Of a stretch of DNA of 64,000 nt, positions 1-9,769 are shown in pieces. Made by a program: the position numbers and the translations under genes. Position 1 is the first letter of the stretch. Every line of letters starts with the position of its first letter. The stretch is from Isochrysis galbana (taxonomy: Eukaryota; Haptophyta; Isochrysidales; Isochrysidaceae), in contig CM030941.1 in the NCBI GenBank assembly GCA_018136815.1, forward strand, positions 1,425,582 to 1,489,581, in the 5' to 3' direction. The notes beneath the pieces were generated by a model. That model was given only the letters and a program-made list of their open reading frames with translations. It was not told the DNA's origin and made no database searches.

Positions 1-474
1 CGGCTAACAAACATCTTCGACGCCCTGGACACACTGGCCCGACACCCGAGCACGCCGGATAAACCACGCGAACAAAACATTATAGATAGGCTCTTCGTAC
101 ACCCAAGCGGCCCATGCCCCAAGGCACTAGCAACGCTGTACATGCTCGCATGGAGGTACATCATAACGGACTTCTACAGGATATACTACGACAACGCCAC
201 GTTCTTAGAAGAATCGGTACTAATACGCACACTGGAAAGATTCACCAAGCTGAGCAAGGCGCTATTATTCGCCAACTCAACGGACTCCGCGCGAACCGCC
301 CAGGCGGGCATGGGGAGACAACCCAAAAAGAGGATAGACTTGGCCGACATCCGGCCACTCTACGGACTCGGCGAGAAGAACGAATTGACCCCCAGCGCGG
401 AGCTAGTATCCCTAGCTAGCAAGCTAGGGATGGAGCACCTAGTCGAGACAGAAACCGCGAAACACAAGAGATAG
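1..474 (+). CDS. LINE (non-LTR retrotransposon) ORF, C-terminal end, 5' cut by window edge
   Basis: The frame is open from base 1 to a TAG stop at 472-474. The peptide aligns by eye with the C-terminal part of a second element on the minus strand at 47911-48480. Both share the block LAWRYIITDFY versus VAWRYIISDFY, preceded by DRLF(V/A)(H/Y)P and followed by an ERF/SRFT segment. In that second copy this block lies after a CCHC-type finger, the usual position of the LINE ORF C-terminus. The reverse transcriptase and the finger would lie left of the window. Whether the copy is full length cannot be seen. Confidence 0.75.
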   Translation, partial: RLTNIFDALDTLARHPSTPDKPREQNIIDRLFVHPSGPCPKALATLYMLAWRYIITDFYRIYYDNATFLEESVLIRTLERFTKLSKALLFANSTDSARTAQAGMGRQPKKRIDLADIRPLYGLGEKNELTPSAELVSLASKLGMEHLVETETAKHKR

Positions 475-766
475 AGGCGAATAACACGCCGGTGCACCAC
501 CCTTGGAACAACCACATTAAGAGATGCCTACTCTATCCTACCAACGTAAATCCAAAAGGCCTGCCCGGACCCCACACCCAAAACCGGGCCCTAGGTAGTG
601 TACTAGGGCCGCACCCCCGACACCGAAGACAAAGGAATGAGGGGGGGAAGGCAAGGGGGCGGAGAAAAGGGAGATAAGGGCGCTGGCTGATGTGCAGTAG
701 CAGTAGTATGCGCTGTCCAGCGATAGGTGTGTAGCCCTGAACCTTCAGATTTTTTTTTTAGGTGGT
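475..766 (+). repeat. LINE 3' untranslated region and tail
   Basis: This non-coding stretch follows the LINE stop codon. Two parts recur at 11806-11993: a GGGCCGCACCCC...GAAGA...GAG(G)n block, and a terminal block reading ATAGGTGT(G)TAGCCCTGAA followed by a T-run. The shared end identifies this as the 3' end of the LINE family. The element appears to end near 766, after the run of nine T. An unusual point is that the tail on the coding strand is poly-T rather than poly-A. Confidence 0.6.
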
Positions 767-1457
767 CGGATGCCTAGCCCGTCACATTCCACCATTCTTA
801 GCCGCTCGCTTTCCTCCTCCTTTTGCCGCACCTTTCTTTTGTCGGTGTCGGCACTGGTTGCTCATTCATTCAAGAGGGCGCAGTCTACAATGTTTTCACC
901 CTTAGAAAGATTTCATTGAGAATCAACGAGCATGTTTCACCTTTCGATATCTGCTCATATGCTCGGCCTTGCAAACGCCGGAGAACGTAGGCAGAGCCCC
1001 TAACATTTTCAGGTTGAGGTGCAAAGGTTGGAGATTGAATATGCGCAAATGCGCCGTCGTCCGTCACGCTAGCCGAACCCCAACCCCCAATTCGGCGGTA
1101 AACGAGTCCTCGTTGCGGTGGGTCTCGAGGGGCAACGAACGCTATGATTCTATGGACTACGTCTCTCGGGAGCCTCCATCCTTCACCCAATGAGTTGTTC
1201 CTCTGCAGCACCACATCTCTATACCGTGCATACAGCAGTACTCAACGAATGCAGGCGGATCAACGCTGATGTCCAGGACTGACAGGGTAAATCGGAGGAG
1301 GCACCTGGATGAATACACCACAATGCGATCGCCTCAGAAAGGGCCGATCTGGAGGTCGGCAGCTTCTGAAATCACAGGTACTTGATCAGGTAGTTTACCT
1401 TGCACATTCGAAACGAGAGCATACGAGACCACCAGCGCCTGAGGATAGCATCAAGGA
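767..1457. other. Intergenic, no gene recognised
   Basis: Open frames here (for example 885-1214 on the minus strand) show no recognisable motif. The stretch probably contains the 3' flank of the TIC20-like gene. Confidence 0.5.
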
Positions 1458-2132
1458 TCACTGAGCAAGAGAACGGGAAACGGGAGCTAATGTCTGACCT
1501 AGAGTGCTCCAAGCTCTCTCTGCTGGCACCCAAACGTTAGGCATCCTCGATGAGCGTGCACGTACCATGACGTAGAAGACGAAGTTGGAGCCGATGATCG
1601 CGACGGACGATGGAATAGCACCAGATACGCTGGAGAAGAGGGAGGGAACGATCAGAAGGATATCCAACACCAGCGCTTGCTGTATATTGAAGCGAACGAA
1701 GCGCGAGAGTCCGGACGAAGGCCGTGTAAACACAGATAGACCAATGAAGGTGATGATCCCAGCAAATGGCAGAGAGTTGAATGCGATCACAAAAGGAAGA
1801 ACTGTTTTGGCAAACTCGAGCCCCCCGGGGACGTTGTTGAACACGTAAATACCGTATTGAAACCCGTCGATGAATGGGAGGAAATAGGGCAAAGTGGCAA
1901 AGACGCGCTCTGCCGGTGTTGGCTCCGAGGCGAGCATCCGAGGAGAACAAGCCCTGTGGGCACGCGCTTGCTGCGAGCGCTCGGAGGCCAACGAGGGCTT
2001 GATGGGCGTCACTGGCATGAGCGGTAGCATGTGGTGCATTTGCGGATGTGCCACATGCACCCATCCGTTGGTCGTGACGGCTGCTGGCGCGAACGCCGCA
2101 GTGGCCGCAAGGAGGCCCAGATGCAGCGGCAT
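1458..2132 (-). CDS. TIC20: TIC20-like plastid protein import component
   Basis: 224 residues in a single exon, stop TGA. The N-terminus (MPLHLGLLAATAAFAPAA) is a hydrophobic signal peptide ending in A-FAP, the motif found at the signal/transit boundary of proteins imported into red-lineage secondary plastids. A transit-like Ser/Arg/Ala-rich region follows to about residue 75. The mature part carries the Tic20/Ycf60 signature: YFLPFIDGFQYG, an aromatic/Pro segment, and a hydrophobic span with SRFVRFNIQQALVLDI, followed by two further predicted spans ending near residue 195. Tic20 forms part of the inner-envelope import channel. The ATG at 2132 is the only Met placed before the signal peptide. 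The copia element begins about 330 bp upstream. Confidence 0.8.
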   Translation of the reverse strand: MPLHLGLLAATAAFAPAAVTTNGWVHVAHPQMHHMLPLMPVTPIKPSLASERSQQARAHRACSPRMLASEPTPAERVFATLPYFLPFIDGFQYGIYVFNNVPGGLEFAKTVLPFVIAFNSLPFAGIITFIGLSVFTRPSSGLSRFVRFNIQQALVLDILLIVPSLFSSVSGAIPSSVAIIGSNFVFYVMVRARSSRMPNVWVPAERAWSTLGQTLAPVSRSLAQ

Positions 2133-2453
2133 CTTCGCCGAGAACGGCCTCCTCGCCGAGGCGATCGAGGGCTAGGAGTATTGGAGTATTACAGTATTAC
2201 ATGTCTGAAGTACACTCTATTCTCTATTCTCTTAATCCTCTACTCTACTCCTCCACTCTCCATCCTCCATTCCTCCATTTCTGTTCGAATAGAGCGCGTG
2301 GGACAGCCGTGGGCAGGCCCATACCGAGTAGCGAGACGAGGGCTAGATGTAGTATGGTCTTAGCGACGCAAGGAGGGGGACGAGATCGGAGGACACCCAA
2401 TTAAGCGTACACCAAGGCACATTGGGACTATGAGCCCCTTCTACTACAAAACT
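2133..2453. other. TIC20 upstream flank, possibly merging with the copia 3' LTR
   Basis: No open frame is recognised. The stretch has a pyrimidine-rich part (CTCTATTCTCTTAATCCTC) and a short TATTACAGTATTACA region. It must hold the TIC20 promoter and may also include the 3' LTR of the neighbouring copia element. The outer LTR border cannot be set because no second LTR copy is present. Confidence 0.4.
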
Positions 2454-2470
2454 CCAGACACTCCCCCACA
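2454..2470 (-). promoter_or_regulatory. Candidate polypurine tract and 3' LTR start of the copia element
   Basis: Read on the minus strand, TGTGGGGGAG is followed directly by TGTCTGGAGT. A polypurine tract ending at a TG dinucleotide is the standard junction between the internal region and the 3' LTR. It lies 78 bp after the pol stop codon. No matching 5' LTR was found right of gag, so this rests on position and form only. Confidence 0.5.
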
Positions 2471-2547
2471 GCATGACACTGATGCTGCCTTAAAGACGAG
2501 GAAGGACGGACTCAGTCCGAAGACTGGAAGGGCTAACATCATATGCA

Positions 2548-5500
2548 TCAATCAGAATTGAGAAGTGTAGCCCGGTGACGATAGAAGGTTGTCTTATCAA
2601 GACATTTGGTGAAGATATCCGCTGTCATTTGTCCAGTACCAATCCAAATAGGAACTGATATCTTGTGGAGATATTGTTCTCGAGCGTACAGTAGCCAACG
2701 CTCATAATGGCGATTGCGAGCGGTGACTCCAGGATTCTTAATCGAGTTACGAGCAGCGGAATTGTCAGTATGAATGCCAATAGGTAGCGATCGAGGAAGA
2801 TCAACGAACTCGAACAGATGTAACATGAAGCGTAGATCCCGGGCCGCTAAAGCATATATGGCGGTCTCGGCCTCAGCAGAGGACTGCGCAACGATAGTCA
2901 GCTTCCTTGAACGAAATGAGATGGCCGCTCCCCCATACATAAGAGCGTAGCCTGCAAATGGTTTAGGCATGGATCCCCATGAAGAATCAGCGTAGATGTC
3001 GAGCTTATCAACAAATCCATCATAGGTTAACCCGAGGTGACGGGAGTGGTGCAAATAGCATAAGACGCCTAAGGCAGCCTCATAGCAATCCGGAGATGGG
3101 TCATGCATAAATTGACATAGGAACGAAACATAGAAAGCAACATCCGGCCGCGTAATGGTGATCCATAGAAGTGAGCCGATGAGCTTGAGATACGACTTAT
3201 TTCGCATTTGTGAACGTTCGAGGTCACTTGAGGCGACACCTAGCTTGTGAAAGTGGTCAATCTTGGAAGCACAGACGGGGACTCCAAAGTCCTTAGAACA
3301 AGACTTACTCAAGAATTCAGTGTGTACATCCTCAATATAACGTGTTTGACGTAGCAACATGGTTCGTTTGTCGCGATCTCGAGTGATTTCGTAGCCCAGA
3401 AATCGAGTTGGCTCACCAACGATGCTAATATTAAACCGCTTCGCGTAATCGGCTAGAAATTCGTCGACAACGGCACGACTACCACGAGGGTATCTAACGA
3501 GCATGTTATCAACATAAATAGCAAGATAGACCGTTGGACCATCAGCGTACCTTTTCCGAAAGAAGTTGGGCTCGCAAGACGATTGCTCAAAGCCTATGGA
3601 GACGAGAGTGTTCGTATTGGTGGTCATATACTGATAGCCGGCCTGTCGAGTCCCTTCAAGTGGCGCTAACAGCAAACAGGCAGCGTACTGAGGGTCCTCA
3701 AAGCCTGTTGGCTGCTGAACATATAGCGGATTATCGTCGTTATCGGCTGATGAGAACGCTTTAACTGTGTCAACCTCAAGCAAGTCATCATCGGCAGTAT
3801 TGGCAGCGGCCAAAAATAGTCGAGTACTCTCATGTCGCAGAGTTCCACAGAACGTCTCCGTAAAATCCACGCCTGGGACTTGACTGTAGCCACATGCCAC
3901 CCAGCGAGCCTTGAAGCGATCAACAGAACCATCAGCGTTGTATTTTACCTTGAAAACCCACTTTCCTCTCATTGGTTTGCGTCCGCTTGGTATCTCTTTC
4001 GCAGTAACGAGTCGCCACGCCCTGTTGATCTCATGCTTCCCTCGAACATCTTCGGCCATAGCTTCTCGCCATTTCTCACCATAAATGGGGTCCTCAACGG
4101 CTTCGCGAAAGGTGCGAGGCTCAGGAATCGGTCCCTCGAACGAAACGGCCGCCGAGAGAGCTGAAAGCAACTCCCCCACGGCGCGACCGGGCGCGGCGGA
4201 CAGCGGCGCAGAAACGAGACGGACGGACGCAGAGGGACCAGAGGGAGAATCAGCGGAACAGGCCGGTTGGGTAAGAGTGGCGGGGCCAACGGGGCGGGCG
4301 GGGAGTGGAGGCGGCGGCTCTCTCTCTTGAGAAGAGAGACGGCGAGACGGGAGGGAGAGAGCCGCGAGCGGCGGACGAGGCTCGCGAGAATCAGCCAAGC
4401 CGGACGAATACGATGTGAAAGTGGTTTCTCGAAAATCCACATCGCGAGCGGTGGTGATACGACGGAGCGAGGGGATCCACACGAAGTACCCCCGGCGGCG
4501 AGAGTCCCAGCCGAGGTGAACGGCAGGCAAGCGACGGGGGGCGAGCTTGTGAGGTATATCCGCGTCGCGGACATTCACGAAACAATCGCAGAGCATCACG
4601 CGGAAGCGATCGAGCGGAGGGAGAGAACGAGAGGGGTCAGCGCGAGACCATGGGGCAGCGGGGGGGTCGAATGCAAATGAAGGAAGCGAGTTTGCAATAG
4701 AAACGGCTTGAGTCATCAAGAAAGGCCAGAAAGACAACTGCATCTGGTCTCCCCCAGCGTGCGCAAGCATCACCCGGACGGCACGCAAGAGAATTCCCCA
4801 CGCGCGCTCTGCAACGCCATTCGTCTCGTGCACATCGGCCACGGAGTAAGATCGGCGAATCCCTAGTTCGGAACAGAAAGAATCAATAGTCGCTGCAGTA
4901 AACTCAGTGCCATTATCGGTGTGCCATTCATCAACCACACCGGGAGACGCCGTAGAGCGGAGTAGGTAAGCGTGGTCGCCAACATATGTCTGAGCGGCGA
5001 GCAGAATCTCATCTGCCGACTTATCGCGTAGAAAGTAGACTGCCATAAGACGAGAGTACATGTCTACAAAAACTACGGCATATTTGAGGCCACGAGTAGA
5101 TGGTGGGAACGGACCACAAGTATCAGAGACGACACGTTCACCAAAATGAGCATAGATGCGAGGGTTGGCCGGGCTAGAAGCGTGTGGTTTACGCCGACGA
5201 TTGAGATGACAAGCCGTGCAATCGAGAGCTTTCGCAGATGCATGTGAGCTGTGCTGATCGCGCGCTAACATGGAGGCTCGAATCCGATTGACGCCAAAGT
5301 GAGCTAGCCGGGCATGCCATAAAGCGGCCGTAGTAGGCTCATCTGAGACGTCGGAGGCGGTGAGAGCGGCATCGAAGCCAATGGTGTAGTGAAGGCCGGA
5401 GGTAGCCATTCGGGCTAACTCCCCCCCGGGGAGCTTCAAGTAGCGATCGTCGTTGAGATAGGTGTGAATGCCATCGTTCTCATAGCCAGCGCGACAACTG

Positions 5501-5973
5501 AAGAGCCTAGCCGTGAGGGACGGGACAACACGCACTCCAGTGAGCCGCACGGGGACGGAAACGGTCTCAAATTGTCCGGGCCGGTTGCGAATCGGCCGCT
5601 GAGCGCTGAGAACGATCGTCATATTGCCAACATGGGTAACTGGTACACGGCTACCGTCTCCAATGATGATGTGAGAGCTTGGGTCGGAGTCGGTGACGAG
5701 ATCTAACTCCCTATGATCGGAGATACAATGACGAGTCGCTCCACAATCGACAATGAATTCGCTCGAGGACTCTACGAGGAAGGCGATTTCCGAACCTCGA
5801 GCACGCCGGCTAGCGCGTGAGTAGCGTGTAACTAAGGCGATCGAACTGATCAAACCAATCAAACAAACAATCGACAAACCAATCGAGGCGACCGAGCCAG
5901 TCGAAGTCGAAGCAATCGAAGCAATTAATAGCGCCCACGCAACCGCGGGCCAAGCGGTTACGCTGCGTTGTCC
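2548..5973 (-). CDS. Ty1/copia retrotransposon pol (protease, integrase, reverse transcriptase, RNase H)
   Basis: The frame runs without a stop from the TAG that ends gag to TGA at 2548-2550. Copia domain order is visible. First comes the protease motif FIVDCGATRHC, with Cys where Ser or Thr is usual in D-S/T-G. Next is the integrase zinc finger (H...H...CTACH) and the DDE integrase core (SDTCGPFPP, WHTDNGTEF, NGVAERAWG). Then come the reverse transcriptase (GKWVFKVKYNADG, AIYVDNMLV in the YxDD position) and RNase H (DIYADSSWGSMP, SAEAETAIYALAARD). The catalytic YVDN replaces the usual YVDD, which could impair activity. There is no ATG directly after the TAG. The peptide between the TAG and the protease is hydrophobic (SIVCLIGLISSIALV). 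The frame is otherwise intact, so the copy is young or only recently damaged. Confidence 0.9.
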   Translation of the reverse strand, partial: GQRSVTAWPAVAWALLIASIASTSTGSVASIGLSIVCLIGLISSIALVTRYSRASRRARGSEIAFLVESSSEFIVDCGATRHCISDHRELDLVTDSDPSSHIIIGDGSRVPVTHVGNMTIVLSAQRPIRNRPGQFETVSVPVRLTGVRVVPSLTARLFSCRAGYENDGIHTYLNDDRYLKLPGGELARMATSGLHYTIGFDAALTASDVSDEPTTAALWHARLAHFGVNRIRASMLARDQHSSHASAKALDCTACHLNRRRKPHASSPANPRIYAHFGERVVSDTCGPFPPSTRGLKYAVVFVDMYSRLMAVYFLRDKSADEILLAAQTYVGDHAYLLRSTASPGVVDEWHTDNGTEFTAATIDSFCSELGIRRSYSVADVHETNGVAERAWGILLRAVRVMLAHAGGDQMQLSFWPFLMTQAVSIANSLPSFAFDPPAAPWSRADPSRSLPPLDRFRVMLCDCFVNVRDADIPHKLAPRRLPAVHLGWDSRRRGYFVWIPSLRRITTARDVDFRETTFTSYSSGLADSREPRPPLAALSLPSRRLSSQEREPPPPLPARPVGPATLTQPACSADSPSGPSASVRLVSAPLSAAPGRAVGELLSALSAAVSFEGPIPEPRTFREAVEDPIYGEKWREAMAEDVRGKHEINRAWRLVTAKEIPSGRKPMRGKWVFKVKYNADGSVDRFKARWVACGYSQVPGVDFTETFCGTLRHESTRLFLAAANTADDDLLEVDTVKAFSSADNDDNPLYVQQPTGFEDPQYAACLLLAPLEGTRQAGYQYMTTNTNTLVSIGFEQSSCEPNFFRKRYADGPTVYLAIYVDNMLVRYPRGSRAVVDEFLADYAKRFNISIVGEPTRFLGYEITRDRDKRTMLLRQTRYIEDVHTEFLSKSCSKDFGVPVCASKIDHFHKLGVASSDLERSQMRNKSYLKLIGSLLWITITRPDVAFYVSFLCQFMHDPSPDCYEAALGVLCYLHHSRHLGLTYDGFVDKLDIYADSSWGSMPKPFAGYALMYGGAAISFRSRKLTIVAQSSAEAETAIYALAARDLRFMLHLFEFVDLPRSLPIGIHTDNSAARNSIKNPGVTARNRHYERWLLYAREQYLHKISVPIWIGTGQMTADIFTKCLDKTTFYRHRATLLNSD

Positions 5974-6537
5974 CTAGTGGGACCCACCAAGAGCCAAGAG
6001 GGCGGCGCCATCGGTAGCGCCATCGAGCCAATCGTCGTGGGTATCCTCCTCTTGAGAGGCACCTTCCTCAGCGACATTAACATTGGGACGGGCCGGCGGC
6101 TTGCCGCCCTTTTTGGAAGACTGACGGCTCTGTTTCGCCGGCTTAGATCGCGAGCTCGCGCGCTGCAATGCCGCAAGCCAATCAGCAAGATTGACGGATT
6201 GGTCAGCCGGCGTCGGGCATTGATTTGCTTGGTGATTGCACCCTTGGCACCTGTAGCATCGGGGGGCCGTTAGGGCTTGCGCTGCGGTGATAGCTCGACG
6301 CTGCGGCTGCGCTTTACTAGCGGTAGAATCTGATGCGACAGCGGCGTCGGGGCGAGTCCCGCCGGTCGCTCGGCGCCCGCCTTCCTTTGGTGCTGTAATG
6401 GCTCCCTGATGAAACTTCATTACCCAAAGCGGCGAGAGCCATGCTTGAAGAGCATAGAGAGAGCGATGAGCTGCGTCGGCGGGGTCTTTGAAACGGCGAG
6501 CGGCCGGCGCAGCCGCGATACTAGTAGTATGATGCAT
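5974..6537 (-). CDS. Copia gag, C-terminal part with zinc knuckle; ends in UAG in the pol frame
   Basis: 187 codons from the ATG at 6537, with an upstream in-frame stop at 6553-6555. It contains a nucleocapsid knuckle CYRCQGCNHQANQC (CX2CX4HX4C), then Ser/Lys-rich sequence, and ends GGSH-TAG. It is short for a copia gag and lacks the usual capsid region, so the 5' part of the element and its 5' LTR look deleted. Gag and pol share one frame: the two start positions differ by exactly 660 bp and only this TAG separates them. The stop is followed by GGA CAA. Confidence 0.75.
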   Translation of the reverse strand: MHHTTSIAAAPAARRFKDPADAAHRSLYALQAWLSPLWVMKFHQGAITAPKEGGRRATGGTRPDAAVASDSTASKAQPQRRAITAAQALTAPRCYRCQGCNHQANQCPTPADQSVNLADWLAALQRASSRSKPAKQSRQSSKKGGKPPARPNVNVAEEGASQEEDTHDDWLDGATDGAALLALGGSH

Positions 6538-7100
6538 AATATCAAAAGAATGTCACATTTCCCCCTTATTCTTATTCTTATTCACAATCACTTATCACAT
6601 ATCCTTATTCTGGCCACGGAACACTGACCACCGACCCCTGACACAACACGCCCGATGGCAATAGGCAATACAAATACAAAAAAAAGACCACTCTACCATC
6701 TACCATGTAGATGAAGATGACAAGTTGATGCCCAGCGAAAACTGCAACTGCCAGTTGCAACTGCAACGCTTGGTCCTGGTCGTCAGGCTATGGGTAGAAC
6801 AAATATAGTTATAGTTACCCTGGCCATGGCCATGGCAATAGCAATATTTAATGGAAATAAGCAATAAGGTTATGTGTGATGTGTGATTGTGGAGGTCGCC
6901 GTAAGGCGCGGGACTTCTTCCGTCCCCTTTCAGCCCTTTTTTTTGTGACGTCTACCGACCCCCCCTCCCAACCCTCCCCCTCCCCCCCCCCCGCTCCCCC
7001 CTTACTCCCCTCTCCCCTCCCCCTTCTCCCTTCTCCCTTCTCCCTTCCCCCCCCCCCCCCCCCCGGCACGCACATACGCACATAGACGCGGCGCGCTCAC
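6538..7100. other. Non-coding, simple-sequence rich
   Basis: Contains CTTATT repeats, CCATGGCCATGG, and a C/T-rich tract at about 6958-7064. No copia LTR can be recognised here although the 5' LTR would be expected. Confidence 0.5.
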
Positions 7101-7269
7101 CACCTAGAGGCACAGGAGGAAGACGAGAACTGTGGAGAGGGGAGTGGGGCTGTGGCTGTGGAGCGTGTGGAGGTGGAGGAGGAGGCGGCGCGGGAACGAG
7201 TGACGGGCCCGGGCCGGGAGGCGGGCGAGGCGGAGGGCGGGTCGCTGCTAGCGTCGAGAAGGCGCCATT

Positions 7270-7450
7270 GGAAGTCGGAGGAAGCGAGGTCGTGAGAGGG
7301 TGCAACTTGAGGTTCCTTTTTTTACAGACGAGGGGGGCGGAGGGGGCGAGGACGGGAGGAGCGAGGGCGGGGGGAGCGAGAGCGAGGGCGGGGGGAGCGA
7401 GGGCAAAGGGGGCGAGGGCGGGGGGAGCGAGGGCGGAGGAGAGGGCAATG
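7270..7450 (+). repeat. G-rich minisatellite
   Basis: Tandem variants of GGGGGGAGCGAGGGC. All frames on both strands stay open across it, giving low-complexity phantom reading frames. A 20-bp unit (CGTCGCCCGTGCACGCTTCA) is also duplicated in tandem just downstream at about 7525-7564. Confidence 0.7.
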
Positions 7451-7582
7451 TGGGCGGCAGAAAAGGCGTGGCAGGCACAAAGAAAGCGCTCGCGGGCACA
7501 CAAACAAGCAACCAGCGCAGCCGTGTCGCCCGTGCACGCTTCACGTCGCCCGTGCACGCTTCACGGACAAACCAGGAGAGAA

Positions 7583-7780
7583 GGGCCGCGGCGAGCCGCG
7601 GCCACTCGTTTCGGCGAGAGAGTTTAGCGCTTCTGGGCCCCTAGTTTCACGAGTGCCCCCCCCCTCCCCCCCTGCGTTGTTTTTCCCCGAAAGGGGTTTT
7701 CCCCCAGTGTGGCCTCCAGGAGAGGGCGTGTTGGTGCTGGGGTGCGCAGGGTCGGTGCGTGCACTGGGGGGAGGACAAAT
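7583..7780 (+). repeat. Dispersed repeat family A, copy without insertion
   Basis: Matches 39640-40080 by eye: GCGGCCACTCG, TAGCGC..CTGGGCCCCTAG, TTCACGAGTGCCCC, CCGAAAGGGGTTT and GCGCAGGGTCGGTGC occur in the same order. This copy has an uninterrupted TTCACGAG at 7646-7653. The other copy is split there by a 234-bp element, so this is the unoccupied paralogous site. Confidence 0.7.
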
Positions 7781-8587
7781 ATCGAGGGGAGGGGGCAGTG
7801 CTCCCTCCCCCCGGTAGCACTCGGACACCTGGCTCGTCAGGCATGGCGGGATTCCGGGACGGAAAAGTTGTGTCCAATTAGCTAGTGGGGTTGGCTAGGA
7901 TATAACTAATTATTTTGTTTGTTTGTATTTGTAGCCCGACTGTGTGAGTGTGGGTGTGAGGGCATTGCCCGGGGGCATCCCTCATGGAGTCGATGAGTGT
8001 CGAGGCCGAATTTGGCGAGGCCGGGTGAGGTGAGAAAGACCTTGCTAGCTGGCAAAACGCATAGCCGGCTGGCAAACAAACAAGCGAAGGCGAGCAGCGA
8101 GGCGCGAGGGATCCCTTGTTGGTTGTTGGGACCGCCAACGAGACAACTGGCACATCGTCCGGGACAGCACGCAGACAATGAAGAAATGCGGGCAAATTCA
8201 CGATCCCATGTGTGGCCTTCTCCTCAGAGAGATCCCATTTTGGCTTCTTTCGCAGCTCCTTGAGCACATCACCACACACGCATGCCCGCGCCCACGTACA
8301 ATCTGTGATGTGCATGTGCTTGAAGGAAATGGTATCGCATAGAATAGTATGTGGGGCAAGGGTCAACAAAGCAAGAATGCTGAATCAGACGAGCACGTTG
8401 GGGATCCGGTCGCGTGTCGCTTTTCATGATCTACCGTCTAATTAATCCACCAACTACATGCAGCGCAACAGTGACGGGACAGAAGCGACAATTGGCAACT
8501 CCACCAGCCTGCAAGCGCCGTCCTCGACTGCCGGTCCAAAAATCATTGCTCGTAGAGCACACGAGGCGGTCGAGGCGTGCATTTCAC
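7781..8587. other. Intergenic, no gene recognised
   Basis: Short open frames on both strands lack recognisable motifs. The right part is the 3' flank of the MORN gene. Confidence 0.5.
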
Positions 8588-9025
8588 TCAAGGTGTGGTG
8601 GTCGTAGCGGTAGCAGGCAGCCCGGGCCCGGTGCCCATATAAAATTTGCCTTCCCAAACGACTCCCTGAGTGTCTGTCAGGGTGCCAGTACCGTGCATCT
8701 GTCCTTGCGCAAAACTGCCTTCATAGAAAGCACCATCTGGGAAGGTATATTTTCCTGACCCACTGTACACGTTGTCCACAAAGTCTCCCTCGTACTTCGC
8801 GCCCGATGCATATCGAAAAACTCCGCGACCATGCATCTTGTCGTTTTGCCATTCCCCTTGGTATGACTGACCTTTCACGATACCGTCGATGTACAGGCCG
8901 TGGCCGTGGCGCTGCCTGACTCCATCCACGATGATCCAATCACCGTCGTACTTGGAGCCATCAGGGAGCAGAAAGGCTCCTTTTCCCTCCTGGGGCTCGA
9001 CTGGCTCGGAGTCTTCCTCTGCCAT
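8588..9025 (-). CDS. MORN-repeat protein
   Basis: 145 residues from the ATG at 9025 (MAEEDSEPVE), stop TGA. The open frame continues to an earlier ATG at 9121, but that 32-residue extension is unlike the rest and is probably 5' UTR. About four MORN repeats are visible (YDGDW, YQGEWQNDKMHGRG, YEGDFVDNVYSGSG, YEGSFAQGQMHGTG), each with the YxGxW/F core and an HGxG turn, followed by a fifth partial one. MORN repeats bind membranes or scaffold partners; many small ones occur in flagellar radial-spoke and meichroacidin-like proteins. The neighbours give no direct clue, though DNAAF11 elsewhere in the window shows the organism builds motile cilia. The exact subfamily is unknown. Confidence 0.75.
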   Translation of the reverse strand: MAEEDSEPVEPQEGKGAFLLPDGSKYDGDWIIVDGVRQRHGHGLYIDGIVKGQSYQGEWQNDKMHGRGVFRYASGAKYEGDFVDNVYSGSGKYTFPDGAFYEGSFAQGQMHGTGTLTDTQGVVWEGKFYMGTGPGLPATATTTTP

Positions 9026-9769
9026 TGCAGGAGTACTCTCGAGCAGGAGCAGGAACGGCCGCCTGTGGCCCGAATATTGTATTATTGTGACATTCTCTGA
9101 ACACCACGTCTTGCCCTTCACTCGCTCATTCTCACTTACTCCCTCTCATAGATCATAGATCATAGAGTAGTACTAGTAGTAGAGGCTTGAGCTTCTCAAA
9201 ACGGCCCCATTTCTATTGGAAAGCTTAAAATGGGAGCCATAGACCTCTACTCTAGAGGTTGCTCCAACTAGATGAAAGTTGCCCCCTGTCACTACCTAGG
9301 CCGACATGTGCTTCTATTTCTATTTTCAAAAGATGGTGGTGGTGACTCACGACTCACAGTGACGTTCTGCGCAAGTGCGCGCCGAAACGCAAACGATGGA
9401 CGATGGAGCCTCACAAACCAGCCCCGACATCAAGGGCAGGGGGGCAAGGTGGCGTTCCGTCGAATATAGATATGGGATATGGGACACAACGAAAGTTGAG
9501 CCATGGTCCATGGTCCGTTTGCATCAATACTCGAATGCATGTAAACATAACACTAGACACTAGAATTGAGAATTGAGCCCACTGGCGGTACACATGTTGC
9601 AAACCACCCGCTCGACAACTACTCGTTTGGAATTGGAATGTTGAGTGGTCTTCGTCCGTCTGCGGAAGATCCGATCCTTGAGTCCTCTGTCAGCGCAGCG
9701 ACTCCGCGCTTCGCAACCTCTGTCTGCCCAGTCGACATACGCCTGGCGCCTGGCGGACGGCTTCCATGC
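9026..9769. other. Upstream flank of the MORN gene, no gene recognised
   Basis: Includes a short copy of the GGCGTTCCGTCGAA motif at about 9450, also seen in the dispersed GTTCCGTCGAAAGAGG sequences. A minus-strand frame at 9560-9814 continues from the repeat described at 9770-9965. Confidence 0.45.

Noticed and set aside
6848..7877. Many overlapping Pro/Gly/Arg-rich frames
   Set aside because: All lie in G- or C-run minisatellites and repeat family A; no protein motif.
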